A stretch of DNA of 64,000 nucleotides from Phialophora verrucosa (GCA_002099365.1 MSED01000007.1:496001-560000); one strand, 5' to 3'; shown: positions 52,218 to 63,823, counted from the first letter of the stretch. Notes: generated by a model from the sequence alone, not told the origin. Numbers and translations: made by a program.

Positions 52218-54095
52218 ATGCGGTGGATGATGTCTAGAATGTTATGTACCGCTCTTCCGGACAATCGCAGCGGTGCGGCATCACAATTACCGCCAGTGGC
52301 AGCACCCTCAAACTCGACTGCTACTGATCAAACCTCGAGTCCACAACAGCAAGAATCCGCTCCTCTTGCGACTTCCGGCCACCAAGGGCGCGTTCGCACA
52401 GGATGTCTCATTTGCCGCGCCAGAAAGATCAAATGCGATGAGCAAAGACCAAGTTGCTACAAATGCATGAAATCCAAAAAAACCTGTGTTTACAGGCGTG
52501 GACCTCCTCCCGAGCGCACGATTCCGGTGTCAGCCAGTGTTGACCGCCAACTGCATCAAAACAGTCCAGGAACAGAACATGTCGTATCCCAACGCCAGCC
52601 ACAGGAAGAAGACCGGCTCAGCCCCGGACAGCTCTTCACTCCTGGATATAGCTCTAATCCAGGTGGTTCTGAGAATTTCGACACCGCTCAAGCCGCAGTA
52701 GAGCCAGGGGGAGAGCCTTCAACATCTGCTCGTGTGGATGCATCATCCTGCGTCTCCCATCAAGTCGGCAGCTTCCACGCGGGGTCTGATCTGAATCATG
52801 TCGACTCCCCCTCTCGAGTATATAATACTTCGCTGGATATCTTCCTAGTCACCACTGTTGACTGGTTAGGGACTACCGCGCTGCCCCATCTGTCATACTC
52901 CTACTTCATAGAGGAGGTGGACTGCCCTTTCCTTTCGCCCTTTGATTCCTTGAATTGGAAACGAATAAAAATTTATCTCACCCAGCTAGCCGTCCAAGAG
53001 ACGTCGGTTGCTGCAGCTATAATGGCCCTTCAAAGCTTGTATAGAGCTCTGGTGAACCGAATGTCCATGTCAAACGCGATCACCGAGTATCAGGCCGCCG
53101 TTGCTAATTTTGAAGTCATGGTGGGCAATAATGCAATTGAAGTGGACATCATCCTGGCTGTCGCCCTTCTCCTGTGCTTGTTCGAAGTTACTCTGCCCAA
53201 CGAGGATCGTGCTACCTTTTGTGGGTTTGAGCAGGCTTTTGAGACAAGATTGAAGAGTTCGTTGCGCAGTGTTCAAGTGTCACCCATTTCCATGCGGATC
53301 TGTACCTGGCTGCAATTCCTACATGTTGCCTCCAAACGCGTGGGAAATTGCGGCCTATTACCGGAGACCATGTTCAATCTTCTGAGCGATAAGGTCGTCC
53401 AGGTACCGAGTCCGTCTCTGCTCGATCGCTACACACCTTCAGCACATGCCATGTACGATATCATTAGCGCTCCTTTATACGACATTCACTTGGAAATTCA
53501 AAGAGTGTCGAACCAAATTCAAGGTCTGAGCCACTACCGACGATCACGAATCACGCCGGCAGATCAAGAAGAAGTGGCTGGCATCGCGACGCGTCTGAAA
53601 AGTCATATGTCACTTCTATGGGAAGCTCGTCCCGGCCCGCTACGATTTCAACCTGCCCAGCTTCGAGAAGATTTCAGTCACGCTATCGCAGAACCTCTCA
53701 TTACCTTTGCTGGACTCTGTACTGCGTCGTATTTTGTCGAAGTTGTGGCACTCAGGCGCATTCTTGGGGACCCCCCATTTCCATCGCCCGAATCTGTACT
53801 TCCTCTGCGCCAGATCCGGGCCATTGTCGACGGTGACTGGAATGTCTCCAATGAGGGCGGTCTTAACCCAGGATATGTTCGCCCGCTATTCATATACGCC
53901 ATTGAACATATACAACGCGAAGAAACCCAATGGGCGGTTTCCCGCCTGAGGCAGGTCAGGAGTCCTATGAGTAGAAGTGACTTTGTAGCCGACTTTGCTG
54001 AGGCTCTCGGTGAAGCGGAAAGGACGGAGCAAAGGAGGGTGACGACGAAATATTTCTGCCACCGAGCTTTCAACGTACCGGTACCACTCCTATAG
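52218..54095 (+). CDS. Zn2Cys6 transcription factor
   Basis: A Gal4-type nuclear regulator with no introns, 625 aa. The binuclear zinc cluster is Cys63, 66, 73, 80, 83 and 90 (CLICRARKIKCDEQRPSCYKCMKSKKTC pattern: X2, X6, X6, X2, X6), followed by a basic linker. Residues about 100-200 are Ser/Pro/Gln rich. The rest is a helical fungal-type regulatory domain (DWLGTTALPHLSYSYFIEEV...FLSPFDSLNWKR; LLLCLFEVTL), resembling DUF3468-type middle regions of C6 regulators. Several ATGs occur in the first ten codons (MRWMMSRML); any could be used. Targets are unknown. Its neighbours are MET22 and a phosphodiesterase, so no pathway cluster points to its role. Confidence 0.9.
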   Translation: MRWMMSRMLCTALPDNRSGAASQLPPVAAPSNSTATDQTSSPQQQESAPLATSGHQGRVRTGCLICRARKIKCDEQRPSCYKCMKSKKTCVYRRGPPPERTIPVSASVDRQLHQNSPGTEHVVSQRQPQEEDRLSPGQLFTPGYSSNPGGSENFDTAQAAVEPGGEPSTSARVDASSCVSHQVGSFHAGSDLNHVDSPSRVYNTSLDIFLVTTVDWLGTTALPHLSYSYFIEEVDCPFLSPFDSLNWKRIKIYLTQLAVQETSVAAAIMALQSLYRALVNRMSMSNAITEYQAAVANFEVMVGNNAIEVDIILAVALLLCLFEVTLPNEDRATFCGFEQAFETRLKSSLRSVQVSPISMRICTWLQFLHVASKRVGNCGLLPETMFNLLSDKVVQVPSPSLLDRYTPSAHAMYDIISAPLYDIHLEIQRVSNQIQGLSHYRRSRITPADQEEVAGIATRLKSHMSLLWEARPGPLRFQPAQLREDFSHAIAEPLITFAGLCTASYFVEVVALRRILGDPPFPSPESVLPLRQIRAIVDGDWNVSNEGGLNPGYVRPLFIYAIEHIQREETQWAVSRLRQVRSPMSRSDFVADFAEALGEAERTEQRRVTTKYFCHRAFNVPVPLL

Positions 54096-54461
54096 CTAGT
54101 CGTCCAGACGAGCCTACCTAGAGTCTGTACCGTGTTGCTGCGGTCTTGCCGCGGTGGTGAACAAGGGAAAGGCATTCAGTCCATGCAGTGCCATGCGCCC
54201 TCAAGCTCGGGGTGCGAAGTCCCTCAACGTACACTATTATGTTCGTTCTCGATTGCCATGGCAGAAAAGCCTTGGTTGACATGACGTTCAGTGATCAGCC
54301 CCTTGTGACGGCCATACCACCAACTTGTTTCGAATTCCATTTTAAACCGTTTGGAAATATGTGGAAACATCTCTGACTTTGCTGAAATCTCAACTTCCTT
54401 GTCCAGGAAGCCGCCGTAACGCAATTAGGCCTCAAGGTGTCCCTCAACTGACATCTAGCGA
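54096..54461. other. Intergenic between convergent genes
   Basis: A 366-bp 3' flank between the C6 regulator (+) and the phosphodiesterase (-). Nothing further was seen. Confidence 0.5.
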
Positions 54462-55271
54462 TCAATGTAATCCTAGAGCTTTGTCTCTGATCCTTACCAT
54501 CTCCGAAACGTCGTTGCTTATGATTTGATCCACTTGGCCTTGACGAACCCATTGGATCACCTGGGACTCCACGTCCATCCCATATGACTTGAGCGTCTCG
54601 AGCGGCACCTGGGGTAGAACGGCGAGGAACACCGCAAAGTCTGCCTGGCGAAGCCTTTGGGCTTCGCCACTCGGAAAATGTACCAGCTCGATATTGACTG
54701 CATCCAGATTTGCTTGCCGGGCCACGGCGACGGGGTCGATCATTCGAGAATGCGAAAGTCCGATGGTAGGGACGTTTGGAATGACCTTCTTGACGGCATG
54801 GAGCTGAGGAAGATCAAAGGACGAGAACTGCAGTCGGTCTGCGCACTGCAGCTCGTCGATGAGGGCCTTCAACTTCGGAAAGACGATGTCGTCTTGGTCG
54901 AAAATCTTGAGCTCGAGCTGGTAGACGACATCCAATTCGCGTGCGAGGTGCAAGGCGTCCCTCAACAAGGGAACTCGTTCTCCGGCGAACGCTTCGTCAA
55001 ACCACTGGCCCGCGTCGAGCGCCGCGATCTCCTTGTATGTCATGTTGCGAACAAGGCCGCGACCGTTGGTGGTGCGATCCACGGTCTCGTCGTGGAACAA
55101 GATGAGCTCGCCATCTTTGGTGAGAGCGAGATCGGTTTCGCAAACGACGCCTTCACCACCAAGCTCGCGGGCCTTGCGGAACGCCGCCAGGGTGTTCTCT
55201 GGAGCGCCAGCACTATGGCCTCGATGCCCAGCGACCTGAACTGTTTGCGGCGTCCTCCTCAGGGGGTTCAT
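54462..55271 (-). CDS. Glycerophosphodiester phosphodiesterase
   Basis: Hydrolyses glycerophosphodiesters to glycerol-3-phosphate and an alcohol. A single exon of 269 aa from the ATG at 55271, about the size of bacterial-type cytosolic GDPDs (UgpQ-like) and far smaller than yeast Gde1, which has SPX and ankyrin domains. TIM-barrel motifs are GHRGHSAGAPENT (His16, Arg17, Glu25, Asn26), then ETDLALTKDGELILFHD (Glu45, Asp47, His60), with DRTTNG following. YQLELKIFDQDD in the barrel is the family's ExK position, and the end is HxGxD-free (VDQIISNDVSEM). There is no signal peptide. The frame extends upstream to 55613 without similarity, so the start just before the GHRGH motif is preferred. Confidence 0.9.
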   Translation of the reverse strand: MNPLRRTPQTVQVAGHRGHSAGAPENTLAAFRKARELGGEGVVCETDLALTKDGELILFHDETVDRTTNGRGLVRNMTYKEIAALDAGQWFDEAFAGERVPLLRDALHLARELDVVYQLELKIFDQDDIVFPKLKALIDELQCADRLQFSSFDLPQLHAVKKVIPNVPTIGLSHSRMIDPVAVARQANLDAVNIELVHFPSGEAQRLRQADFAVFLAVLPQVPLETLKSYGMDVESQVIQWVRQGQVDQIISNDVSEMVRIRDKALGLH

Positions 55272-55817
55272 TCTCTGTTTCGATTTGTTCCTGTCCGGGC
55301 TTTGATGAGAAAACCCGCTGGGGGTTGGACAAGGCTTATGAAGATGTTGCGAGTTTAGTGGTCGGGTCCACGGAGGCCACCTAATCATCGGCCATGTTGC
55401 TGTCTGCTCTGTCCCTTGAGATCCTGTATATTGTACTACGACAAATATTTTGCAAGGCTGCTTCGACGTCCCTCCCAAAGATCTTGTATGCGCCTCGCCA
55501 AAGGTGGAGCACTTCGCATCCCCCGGTGTCGGCAAAAGTGGAGCCGTTCGAAGTCCAGGATGTGCTCGCTTCCAACATGGATTGGCAAATGTTGTACCAA
55601 CATTCGTCCACATCTCTGCAGCCGCACTGAAGCCCTTTCAGGCAGTTGGAGCACGCGTCCGGGACATGTATATTAGATGGCGCATCGTATATCGTCCAGC
55701 GGTCAGCATCTCGGATGCGACAGAGCCATCGCTATTCCCGTCGAGTTCTCCCTGTGCCGGAATCTCACTTCGTCACGCCATTGAAAAAAACCTCGTCTCA
55801 CTGACAGTCGCTTGAAC
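55272..55817. other. Divergent intergenic region, GDPD / sugar transporter
   Basis: Shared 5' region of 546 bp. Open frames on both strands here lack similarity. Confidence 0.45.
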
Positions 55818-57788
55818 ATGAACGACAAGGAGAACAGCACGAGTGCTGCTCACTGCGAGGTGTCCGACGCGGGCCGTCAGCTTCATAGGAGCGTCTATGA
55901 TTATGCAAACACCACTGCTAGCGGCGTCGTGGGTGGAAGTCGCCGTTCATCCATCGCCCCGGCCAGTGCAGTTGCTGGGAGCGGACAGGATGGCGTTGTT
56001 GTTGTTGTTGTTGTCCAACAGAAGGACGAAACGTGTCGCAAGGTGCCCGCGGCTGTGCCCAAATTGGCCGAATTGAGTGCTGACGCCAGCAACGCTGCTG
56101 CTAGCGAACGGAAAATGGGCCTATTCGAGGGTGTCAGGCTGTATCCCAAAGCCATTTTTTCTCGCTTGCTCTTTCAATGGCCGTGGTCATGGAAGGATAC
56201 GACACTGCGCTTTTGAGTAGTTTCTATGGATTGCCGGCGTTCCGTCAGAGATTTGGTCAATACCCAGGCCTCGACAAGAACGGCGACCCGACTTATCAAC
56301 TCCACGCCAGTTGGCAAAACGGCCTCACCAACGGCACGAGCGCCGCTCAAATCATTGGATTGTTCATCAACGGCATTGTTTCTGAGAGGATCGGATACCG
56401 GCGGACCATGCTCGGAGCGCTTTTCAGCATCACCTGCTTTATCTTCATCCAATTCTTTGCCGTCAACGTCCAGATGCTTCTTGCTGGCTATATCCTGTGT
56501 GGTTTGCCGTGGTAAGTCTTCGAGCGTCTCCCACTTACCATATGCTCAAACAACTGACCCGCGTTATGTTCTAGGGGTGTCTTCCAAACTTTGACAACGA
56601 CGTACGCAGCTGAAGTTTGCCCTGTGGTACTGCGACCTTATTTGACCACCTATGTCAACCTCTGTTGGGTAATGGGCCAATTGATTGCCGCGGGTATTCT
56701 GAAGGGTTTCGCGGCTGGCAAGACTGAGTGGGCTTACCGAATCCCATATGCGATTCAATGGATCTGGCCCATCCCCATTGCTATCGTCACTGTTTTCGCG
56801 CCCGAATCTCCCTGGTAAGCAATATTTTTTTTTAAATGTCCACATCCGATGTCTCGATCTAATAACCCCTATTTATAGGTGGCTCGTCCGTCATGGTAAG
56901 CTCGATCAAGCTCGCGCGACTCTCCTCAAGCTCAGCTCTCGGAATGCGAACCCAGACTTTAACGTCGAAGACACCTTGGCGATGATGATCCATACCAATG
57001 AGCTCGAGATCCAACAAACTGCCGGCACTTCATACTGGGACTGCTTCAAAGGAACCGACCTTCGCAGGACTGAATTGGCCGTCATGTCCTGGATGATCCA
57101 ACACACTTCTGGTGGGCCCATGGTTGGTTCGGGCGTCTATTTCATGGAACAAGCTGGCCTCGCGGTCTCTGATGCCTTCTCTCTTGGTGTTGGTCAGTCT
57201 GCCATGGGCTTCGTCGGTAATGTCGCCTCGTGGTTTTTGTTGCCACACTTTGGTCGACGCACACTCTACCTCTCGGGTCTGATCGTTATGTTTGCGATCT
57301 TGGTTGCCATTGGTGGTCTGGGTGTGCCAGAACTCACCACCAGTATCGGTTGGGCTAGCGGTGTTTTGATCCTCCTCTTCACCTTCGCCTATGACCTTAC
57401 TATTGGACCGGTCTACTATTCGCTGGTCGCCGAGTTACCATCGACCCGTCTTCGAATCAAGACCGTGGTCTTGGCACGAAACGCCTACCTCGCTTCTGGT
57501 CTCGTCACCAGTACTTTACAGGCACGATTTATCAACCCCACCGCGTGGAACTGGCGTGGAAAGACTGCGTTCTTTTGGATGGGAGCCAACCTCCTCAGTC
57601 TGGCTTGGACTTACTTCCGCCTTCCCGAGCCCAAGAGTCTGACTTATGCCGATATGGATGTGCTCTTTGAGAACCGAGTCTCGGCACGCAAGTTCAGTAA
57701 AGTCACCGTCGATCCATACAGCGCTAACATCCTCATCACCGTTCCCGACGACGGAACAACAAACAATAACAGTTCCGAGAAGGTCTGA
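55818..57788 (+). CDS. MFS sugar transporter (alpha-glucoside permease-like), apparently frameshifted
   Basis: A proton-sugar symporter family member. Exons are 55818-56511, 56575-56814 and 56879-57788, with introns of 63 and 64 nt. The N-terminal tail is continuous in one frame to LFEGVRLYPKAIF (the family's lead-in to helix 1). Helix 1 (SLALSMAVVMEGYDTALLSSFYG) continues in the next frame. The switch happens at the six-T run at 56155-56160, as if one base is missing. No intron with usable sites can bridge it without removing helix 1. Everything downstream is intact: GIVSERIGYRR, PAESPRW-like APESPWWLVRHGK, LPSTRLRIKT and the PETKG-like LPEPKSLTYADMD. Starting at the internal ATG 56179 would give a protein lacking the tail and the start of helix 1. 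A Val7 run in the tail comes from a GTT repeat. Confidence 0.75.
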
Positions 57789-58762
57789 GTGAGTCCGAAT
57801 CGCCTGGATGGCCAGGCGAGATGGAACTTGTCCGCAGAGTGGTCTAAATGGGACTATTATGTTTTCGGTAGAAAGGATTGGGATCTGATCCAGTTTTTCA
57901 CAGCGTACGATTCCAATCGATAGAAACCCGAAACGTCTGTCCCACTTTATCCGCGCTGTCACAATTTCGTGGCAGTGCTGTTGTAGTACTACAATCCGAA
58001 CTGTTCTCACTGTTCGACTGAAGGGTGCATCATCAACAGCTGCAGCGGTACTGTATTATCCATCGCAGAACTTCACCCCAACCACCACAAATTGTAATCT
58101 ATTAGCAAACAATCGCTCGGTTTGTAATGGGTCCCTCTGTTTCAACATACATTGGTTTGGCACGTCGGGTCAGGTAAATCGCCATTCTGATCTATCTTTA
58201 GTTAAGGCCTCTGATATGATAATCAAACATGTCGTCGTAAGAACCCCCTGCGAGCGCGAGCCGAGGGGGAGCACAGGGCGGCATCACCCTGAGCCGGAAG
58301 CAGGGTAGGCGGGAGCAGTTAAGCCACCCTCGGTAAGAACGGTAATACCAACACGGTACTATTCGCGACTTGCTAGACAGCGATCCAACAGCGCGATTCT
58401 CTGAATTATTTATTGTTTTGCTTTGCGCATACAAAAGGAAAGGCAACTTGAGAAGCGAAAGGAGGACCAACCAGGATGGGCGATCTTGGCATCGAAGGGA
58501 GAAGTCCTCCAAAAGCGGCGGCAACTGACTTAGCAAATTCGGCGGGAAATTTCCCCTGCAACGTGAACCTTCATTGACATGTACTTTCTTTCGTACTGAA
58601 AGACTTTTGTGAACGGTAACTGCGGCGGTAAATCTCGATCTTCGTCGGGGGGAGGTTCTTCACTCTCTGGCCTTCTAAACTTTCTCTTCATTCGTCCGAA
58701 GCGCATCGTACGTATCGCCATGCGCGCCAAGCGTTTCCGGTTGCAGACACTCGGTCAACAAC
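57789..58762. other. Intergenic, promoter of RRN7
   Basis: 3' flank of the transporter and 5' region of RRN7. No gene was seen. Confidence 0.5.
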
Positions 58763-61044
58763 ATGGACGGAGACGAGTGCGCCACTTGTGGCTCGACCGA
58801 CTTTCATGACGAAGACGGGCGGATTTTCTGCCACAATGGACACGATCAAGGCCGCGGCCTGACCACGGCAGAGGATGATGCCGATTTCGCAAGGCAAGGG
58901 ACCGTTGTACGGAAGAAAGTGGACAAGGAGAAGCAGAAGGTGTCGAGGGGTGAGTTCGCCCGTCCCGGCCATCTGCAATGCTCACGGGATTTCCCTAGTG
59001 CTTCGAGGAGCCAAAGCGTTCCAGCTCTTTCTTCAATCCTGGCAATTTATCTTGTGGAAGCAATGTCACGCCCTGGTCCATCAGAAGGGTCTCCCAGCGG
59101 AACTGTGGGTAAGTCATATATCATAGAAAAGCTATATCGGTCTGCTCCCTCGCCGTTTTGGAACCCCTGTTGACGCCACCATCAGGGCGTGGTGCGGGAC
59201 CTGTGGACGTTATGGCTGTCGAGACTAGGGCATCGACTGCAAGACCACCCCAGCACTGCTGTGACCGACGAGCTTCGGACAGATACAAGCGGCAACGAGG
59301 CGGACACTACTGCAAGCTCTTCTGGGAGTGAAAGCGATACGGACCTCGACGCCGACGCGCAGAAGAAGCTGCAGAAGAACAAGAAGAAGAAGAAGAGCTA
59401 CTCGGCGCACAGCTATCCAAAGCTCATCGACACCATTGCCCTGGCGTACATGGGTATCATCATGCTCAGGAGGCCAATCGGACAAGCTACATTCTTAAGG
59501 TAAGCACCAATCAATTGTCGACCGCCTCCGTCTGTGTAAGTCCAAGAGCGGAGGAGACGTTCGATGGTCCAGGAGAGGGGAGCTGAGGCGAAAAGGGCTA
59601 TCGTCAACGTGGCAACGGAGGGAGGCATTCTGAGGAAATCAGAGCTGTCACTCTACGCAACTGGTGGAGGGCGCTGGGAGACGACCGAATTCATCGCCGT
59701 GTGCCTTCTTTTATTCTCTCTCTGACATTAAGGTCATATAGATGGATCCTCGAGGAAGATGTCCCATTCATCCGCGCAATCCGGCACGTGCCTCAAGACA
59801 TGAAGGACCGCCTCCCCGGCGAGTACCACCAGTCTCTGGACACGACAATGCGGCTCCCTGGGCCGGACGACCTACAGAGAGCAATCTACCAGCGCGCGAC
59901 ATGGTTCAACATCTCGTTCGGCATGGCCATGCCGGCGATCAACCAGAATCTCTTCCTTCTGAACTACGTCCGCCGCCTTGCTCTCCCACTCGAGGTCTAT
60001 ACTACCGTTCGCCGCTTGAACACGATCACAGAATACGGCTTCACCTATCCTACCATGAGGAAACCTCTCGAGACCACGCGACGTCAGCCAACTACGTACC
60101 CTGAGAGCCAGCTGATGTCGCTCGTCGTCGTCGCCACAAAGCTCCTCTTCCCCTTCGACTCGGACACGGTCAAGCGTTACCCGAAAGACCCCAACGACCC
60201 CACCACACTGCGCATGGACTGGTCATCCTGGCTTGAAGCTAAAGACAGGTTTGACAAGGATATCAGCACCTCCCTGGACACGAATGGCCTGAAACCTGGA
60301 TCCGAGATCCTCGTCACGGACCGCGATATCCTCGGCATGACGGACCAACAACTCGACCAATACATGAGCTGGTATCAGCGGACATGGATCAAGAATAGCG
60401 CCTCACCCCAAAATACGCAGGTTCAAGAAAATGGCAGCCGCAGCATGGACAGAGAAGTCCTCGATATGTTTCCTCTTCCCAACGTCATGGAACGGACGGA
60501 TAGCCGCGAACAGAACGAGAGACTCTACGCCGAGGAAGATGCCAGGCTAACCGACCGCATAAAGCAGGTTCAGCACGCTCTAGGTCCTCGACGGGCTATC
60601 TCGGAGAAAGAGGAACTCGAGCGAGGTCTCGACATCCTGCGTCCAGGCGCACGATATCCTCGGTTTGCAAGAGCTGAGGACCTTGACCGCGCAGAGCAGG
60701 TTGTACTTAATGGCCACGTGGCCAGGACCTTCCATGAGGAAGCCGCACAGACGGCATGTTTGAGCTTGAAGGCCCTCGTGGCGGCGGTAAACCGCACGGA
60801 GGAGAAGATTGATCTATGGCTTGCAGCTAGAAGACGGGAGGACCTCTTTGGCGGCGAGGGGCCCAACAGCGATGGAGCCGGGGTGAGGGTCGAGGACAGC
60901 GATATAGATGAGGATATTGCGGTTGTTCCGGAGACTAGTCCTCCCGGCAAGTTGGCGAAGAAACTGGATGGGCTGGAACTCGGTCTGTCGCCGCGTGTAG
61001 AGGACGACGATGGGGATGTTGATATGCAGCAGCTCCAGGAATGA
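58763..61044 (+). CDS. RRN7: RNA polymerase I core factor subunit RRN7 (TFIIB-like)
   Basis: The TFIIB-related subunit of the Pol I core factor (with Rrn6 and Rrn11; TAF1B in animals), needed for 35S rDNA transcription. Exons are 58763-58949, 58999-59108, 59186-59499 and 59742-61044 (637 aa). The N-terminal zinc ribbon is Cys6-X2-Cys9...Cys23-X3-His27 (CATCGSTDF...CHNGHDQ). Exon 2 encodes VLRGAKAFQLFLQSWQFILWKQ, the start of the first cyclin-like repeat. A Ser/Asp/Lys-rich insert (about 130-160) interrupts it before YPKLIDTIALAYMGIIMLRRP. The 242-nt third intron is unusually long for this window, but joining IGQATFLR to WILEEDVPFIRAIRHVP reproduces the family spacing exactly. The C-terminal 150 residues are acidic. 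Confidence 0.92.
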
Positions 61045-61243
61045 ATCCGGCTCTGGTTGCTTGGTGGGCTTGGGACGTATTTCCTTCGTATTCATTGTGC
61101 CTCATTGTGCCTCACGCTGGACGTGGCATCAGCCAGTCCCGCAACTGTGCATGCTGGTCACTGTACATGACGTGCTCCGTCCTGCCCCCGCTGTACTAAC
61201 CCCATTATACACGATTCTGTCCTCGATGTCCCCCAACTTCACT

Positions 61244-61861
61244 TCACTTCACCCTCTCAACCTCCCCTCCCTTCTCGCTCCATTCAACCCAACTGCCGGG
61301 GAACTCCCCAACTGTCCCACCAAAGCCTGCCTGACCTGCCAACCTCGCCGCAGCTCTGCTCCTCACGCCCGCCTTACAGTAGAAAATCACCTCATCCTCC
61401 TTTCCCGGCTTCTCGAATCCGAATCGCTCTTCAAACTCTTCTGCAGGGAGGAAGAAGCCGTCGGCGGCAGATGTTATTGGGAGGTTCTTGGAGTTGGGGA
61501 TTTTCCCGGTCGCCTGGAGTTCGGAGGGTTCGCGGACGTCGATGAGGATGCGGTTCGGGGAGGGAGCGGAGGAGATGGTCTGGATGTCGTCGAAGGTGTA
61601 GAGTCTTGATTGTTGTGGAGAATTCGATGAGGAAGAAGCCTGGTCTTTGCGGGTCGACAATGATGTTGTGAAGTGTCGCTTTGGTTGGCGCAGAGGCATT
61701 TGGGTCCGAGCTGGATTCGACGTGAGGAAGAAAGGCGCAGATGTCGAGAGACGGCCCGGCGGGCTGGATCGCAGGGACTGGGAGGAATACCGAGCCGTTC
61801 GCAAGGAAGAAAGGCCTCGGGAATATTGATTTAGAGAGTTCGCTACTCGCCTTGATGCCAT
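61244..61861 (-). CDS. Rhodanese-domain sulfurtransferase, probably mitochondrial
   Basis: A single-domain rhodanese of 205 aa. The first 70 residues are Ser/Arg/Leu rich with almost no acidic residues, a likely mitochondrial presequence. The domain follows from YTFDDIQTI: ILIDVREPSELQATGKIPNSKNLPI is the CH2A motif region, and the active-site loop is CKAGVRS with catalytic Cys162 (YCKAGVRSRAAARLA). The GxPGSWxEW end is typical of yeast Rdl1/Rdl2 and human TSTD1-like thiosulfate:glutathione sulfurtransferases. A role in mitochondrial sulfide/thiosulfate handling is inferred from that similarity. The ATG at 61861 starts the presequence. Confidence 0.92.
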   Translation of the reverse strand: MASRRVANSLNQYSRGLSSLRTARYSSQSLRSSPPGRLSTSAPFFLTSNPARTQMPLRQPKRHFTTSLSTRKDQASSSSNSPQQSRLYTFDDIQTISSAPSPNRILIDVREPSELQATGKIPNSKNLPITSAADGFFLPAEEFEERFGFEKPGKEDEVIFYCKAGVRSRAAARLAGQAGFGGTVGEFPGSWVEWSEKGGEVERVK

Positions 61862-63365
61862 CTTGGCCTGAGTCGTCGCGTTGGAGGAGGTTTGAGCTGC
61901 GAATAATTCTAGAGCAAGAAACTAGACAATGCAGTCAGTCACAGCTTCGGCGACTGCTCCAACCAGGCCCCACCTTCTCACAACGCCTCGGCAAATGACG
62001 TTGAAGGACGGAAATGATACCCGAGATACTGTGGCACATTCGGCCTCTTGCGCGCGTGCCAGGCGCGGCCGTTTTCGACTTCGCACATTCCCCAAAGCCA
62101 GGGAAGCTTGTTGACAGTTCTCCGACTTCTGCATGCATTGACGAGCCATATTCGATAGGCATGAAGCTCAGGGCCTTTCCTTCTGCAGGTGATTTCCTGC
62201 CTAGCGCGGTCACGTGTGTAAACATCCTGATTCGAAGTCTTTCTTACTCATCTGCTGCATTGTAAAAGATGGCGCTGGCTTGTGTCTCGCTTTCGGCTGG
62301 CGAGGCGAGTTCGCGGTGTGATACTAATTACTAGTGCAGATAGCTAACACCATCCAAATGCTCCTTGTCCTGTTCCTTCCTTTTGACGTTCTCCGACAGG
62401 TCGCACCGAGATGGAGGGAGAAGCATAGCTGCTATGTAGTTGTACATAGACAATGTAGGTCTAGCGGGGTGCCCTTCGAGAGCCGTTGCCGACGGGTGCT
62501 GGATTCCGGCCGTAGCTCCACCGTCAGGCGGGGGTTGTGGTGGCTTCCAAATAGACAGTCGCGAAAGTTGCTGAGTCTGAAGGGTCTTGGGAGACCATCT
62601 GTGATGTCGTTGACTGTGCTCAACAAAATCGTCTTGACATCGTCGGCGTAAAGGATGCATCCCCTTTCTTCGGAACCTCAGATTCCGCCATGGTCCTGGA
62701 GATCGATGATCTTACGTGCGTAGCATACGTGGACGGGTATCCTTATCAAGTCGCTTAGACTGTCGATGGCGTCAATCCTTACATTCTTCGTCACGGCCCA
62801 AAGGACGTCCCCATACGAGGTACAGGGACCAAGGAATAGCGAATGCGGCAAGTTGCGGCTTCGCGAGACTGATTCTGTACCGGTGGCGGTGGCGAGGTCG
62901 CAAGATTGTATCAATTGAATTGCTAGAATGGCACCTGTAGTTAGGCGTTAAAAGAGCAGAATCTAACCCAAAAAATTTTACTAAAGCATCAGCTCTCGCC
63001 GTTTTACGGACCCGGTAGGTACATACTCGAAGTTTGAACCCCCTTTTGTGTGGCGTGGGGCTAAATTACCCTTTCCGGTATATTGCGTCAGCCTAGGATT
63101 ACCGATTCTGGCCAGCTCACCCCACCGCAAAGTGGCAGCCTTGTTCAAGGTAGTTGATGGACAATTGAAAACAATCACATTTCTATACAATTAGCGGGCC
63201 TCCCAGAATTTTTCAAAACAGTTAGAGCCGTTGGTCTCGTACTCCACAGCGGTGACCGATGTAACTTCCTAACCATCTAGCTCTACTCGCCTATCTAAGA
63301 CGTGACTGGTTGGAGGCACCGCAGCCAGAGCAAAAATTGTTTCACCATAAACAGGGATAGGCGTC
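61862..63365. other. Intergenic, 1.5 kb
   Basis: Upstream region of the rhodanese gene and flank of the right-edge genes. AT content rises after about 62930 (for example the A-rich stretch near 62970). Frames of about 100 codons at 62331-62660 overlap on opposite strands and lack similarity. Confidence 0.45.
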
Positions 63366-63800
63366 ATGAAGATGAAGGTCCTCGTCGTCTGCATCTTGAG
63401 ATGTGCGTTGAGACAAGGAAGCTCGGCGGTAGCTTACGATAACCTGCAGGCAAAAGAAACCCAAATTGCAGTGCACATTGGGAAAATGGTGGCCGATCCG
63501 CGTGATTCCATGAGCAGGGATACATTCAGAAAACCGAATCTCCGGTATAGCGAAGGGGATCTCAGTTTGGGCGACGATTTGACTAGATATAATTTTGAGG
63601 TGCCGAAGCAGAGCAAAGGAGCCAAGAAGGAGAAGAGAATCGAGCGGAAGTGGCTTGAGCGTGTAGAATTTTTCTCACACATATCCAACACTGCATTTAC
63701 AGTACTAGCTATATACAAAGTGCCGCCGCGGCTTTCTCGGATGCAGACAATCGATACTTGTACATCTATGACCTATTTCCCTCCCCTGAACATTCTCTGA
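63366..63800 (+). CDS. Candidate small secreted protein, unsupported by similarity
   Basis: A 144-codon frame from an ATG at 63366. The N terminus MKMKVLVVCILRCAL resembles a signal peptide (basic start, hydrophobic core, then QGSSA). The rest is polar and basic (KQSKGAKKEKRIERKW), with no Cys-rich pattern. The frame ends 24 bp before the stop of the opposing gene at the right edge, so it could instead be that gene's 3' untranslated region. No family was recognised. Confidence 0.25.
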   Translation: MKMKVLVVCILRCALRQGSSAVAYDNLQAKETQIAVHIGKMVADPRDSMSRDTFRKPNLRYSEGDLSLGDDLTRYNFEVPKQSKGAKKEKRIERKWLERVEFFSHISNTAFTVLAIYKVPPRLSRMQTIDTCTSMTYFPPLNIL

Positions 63801-63823
63801 TCCAAAACGCAACACCCAAAATC

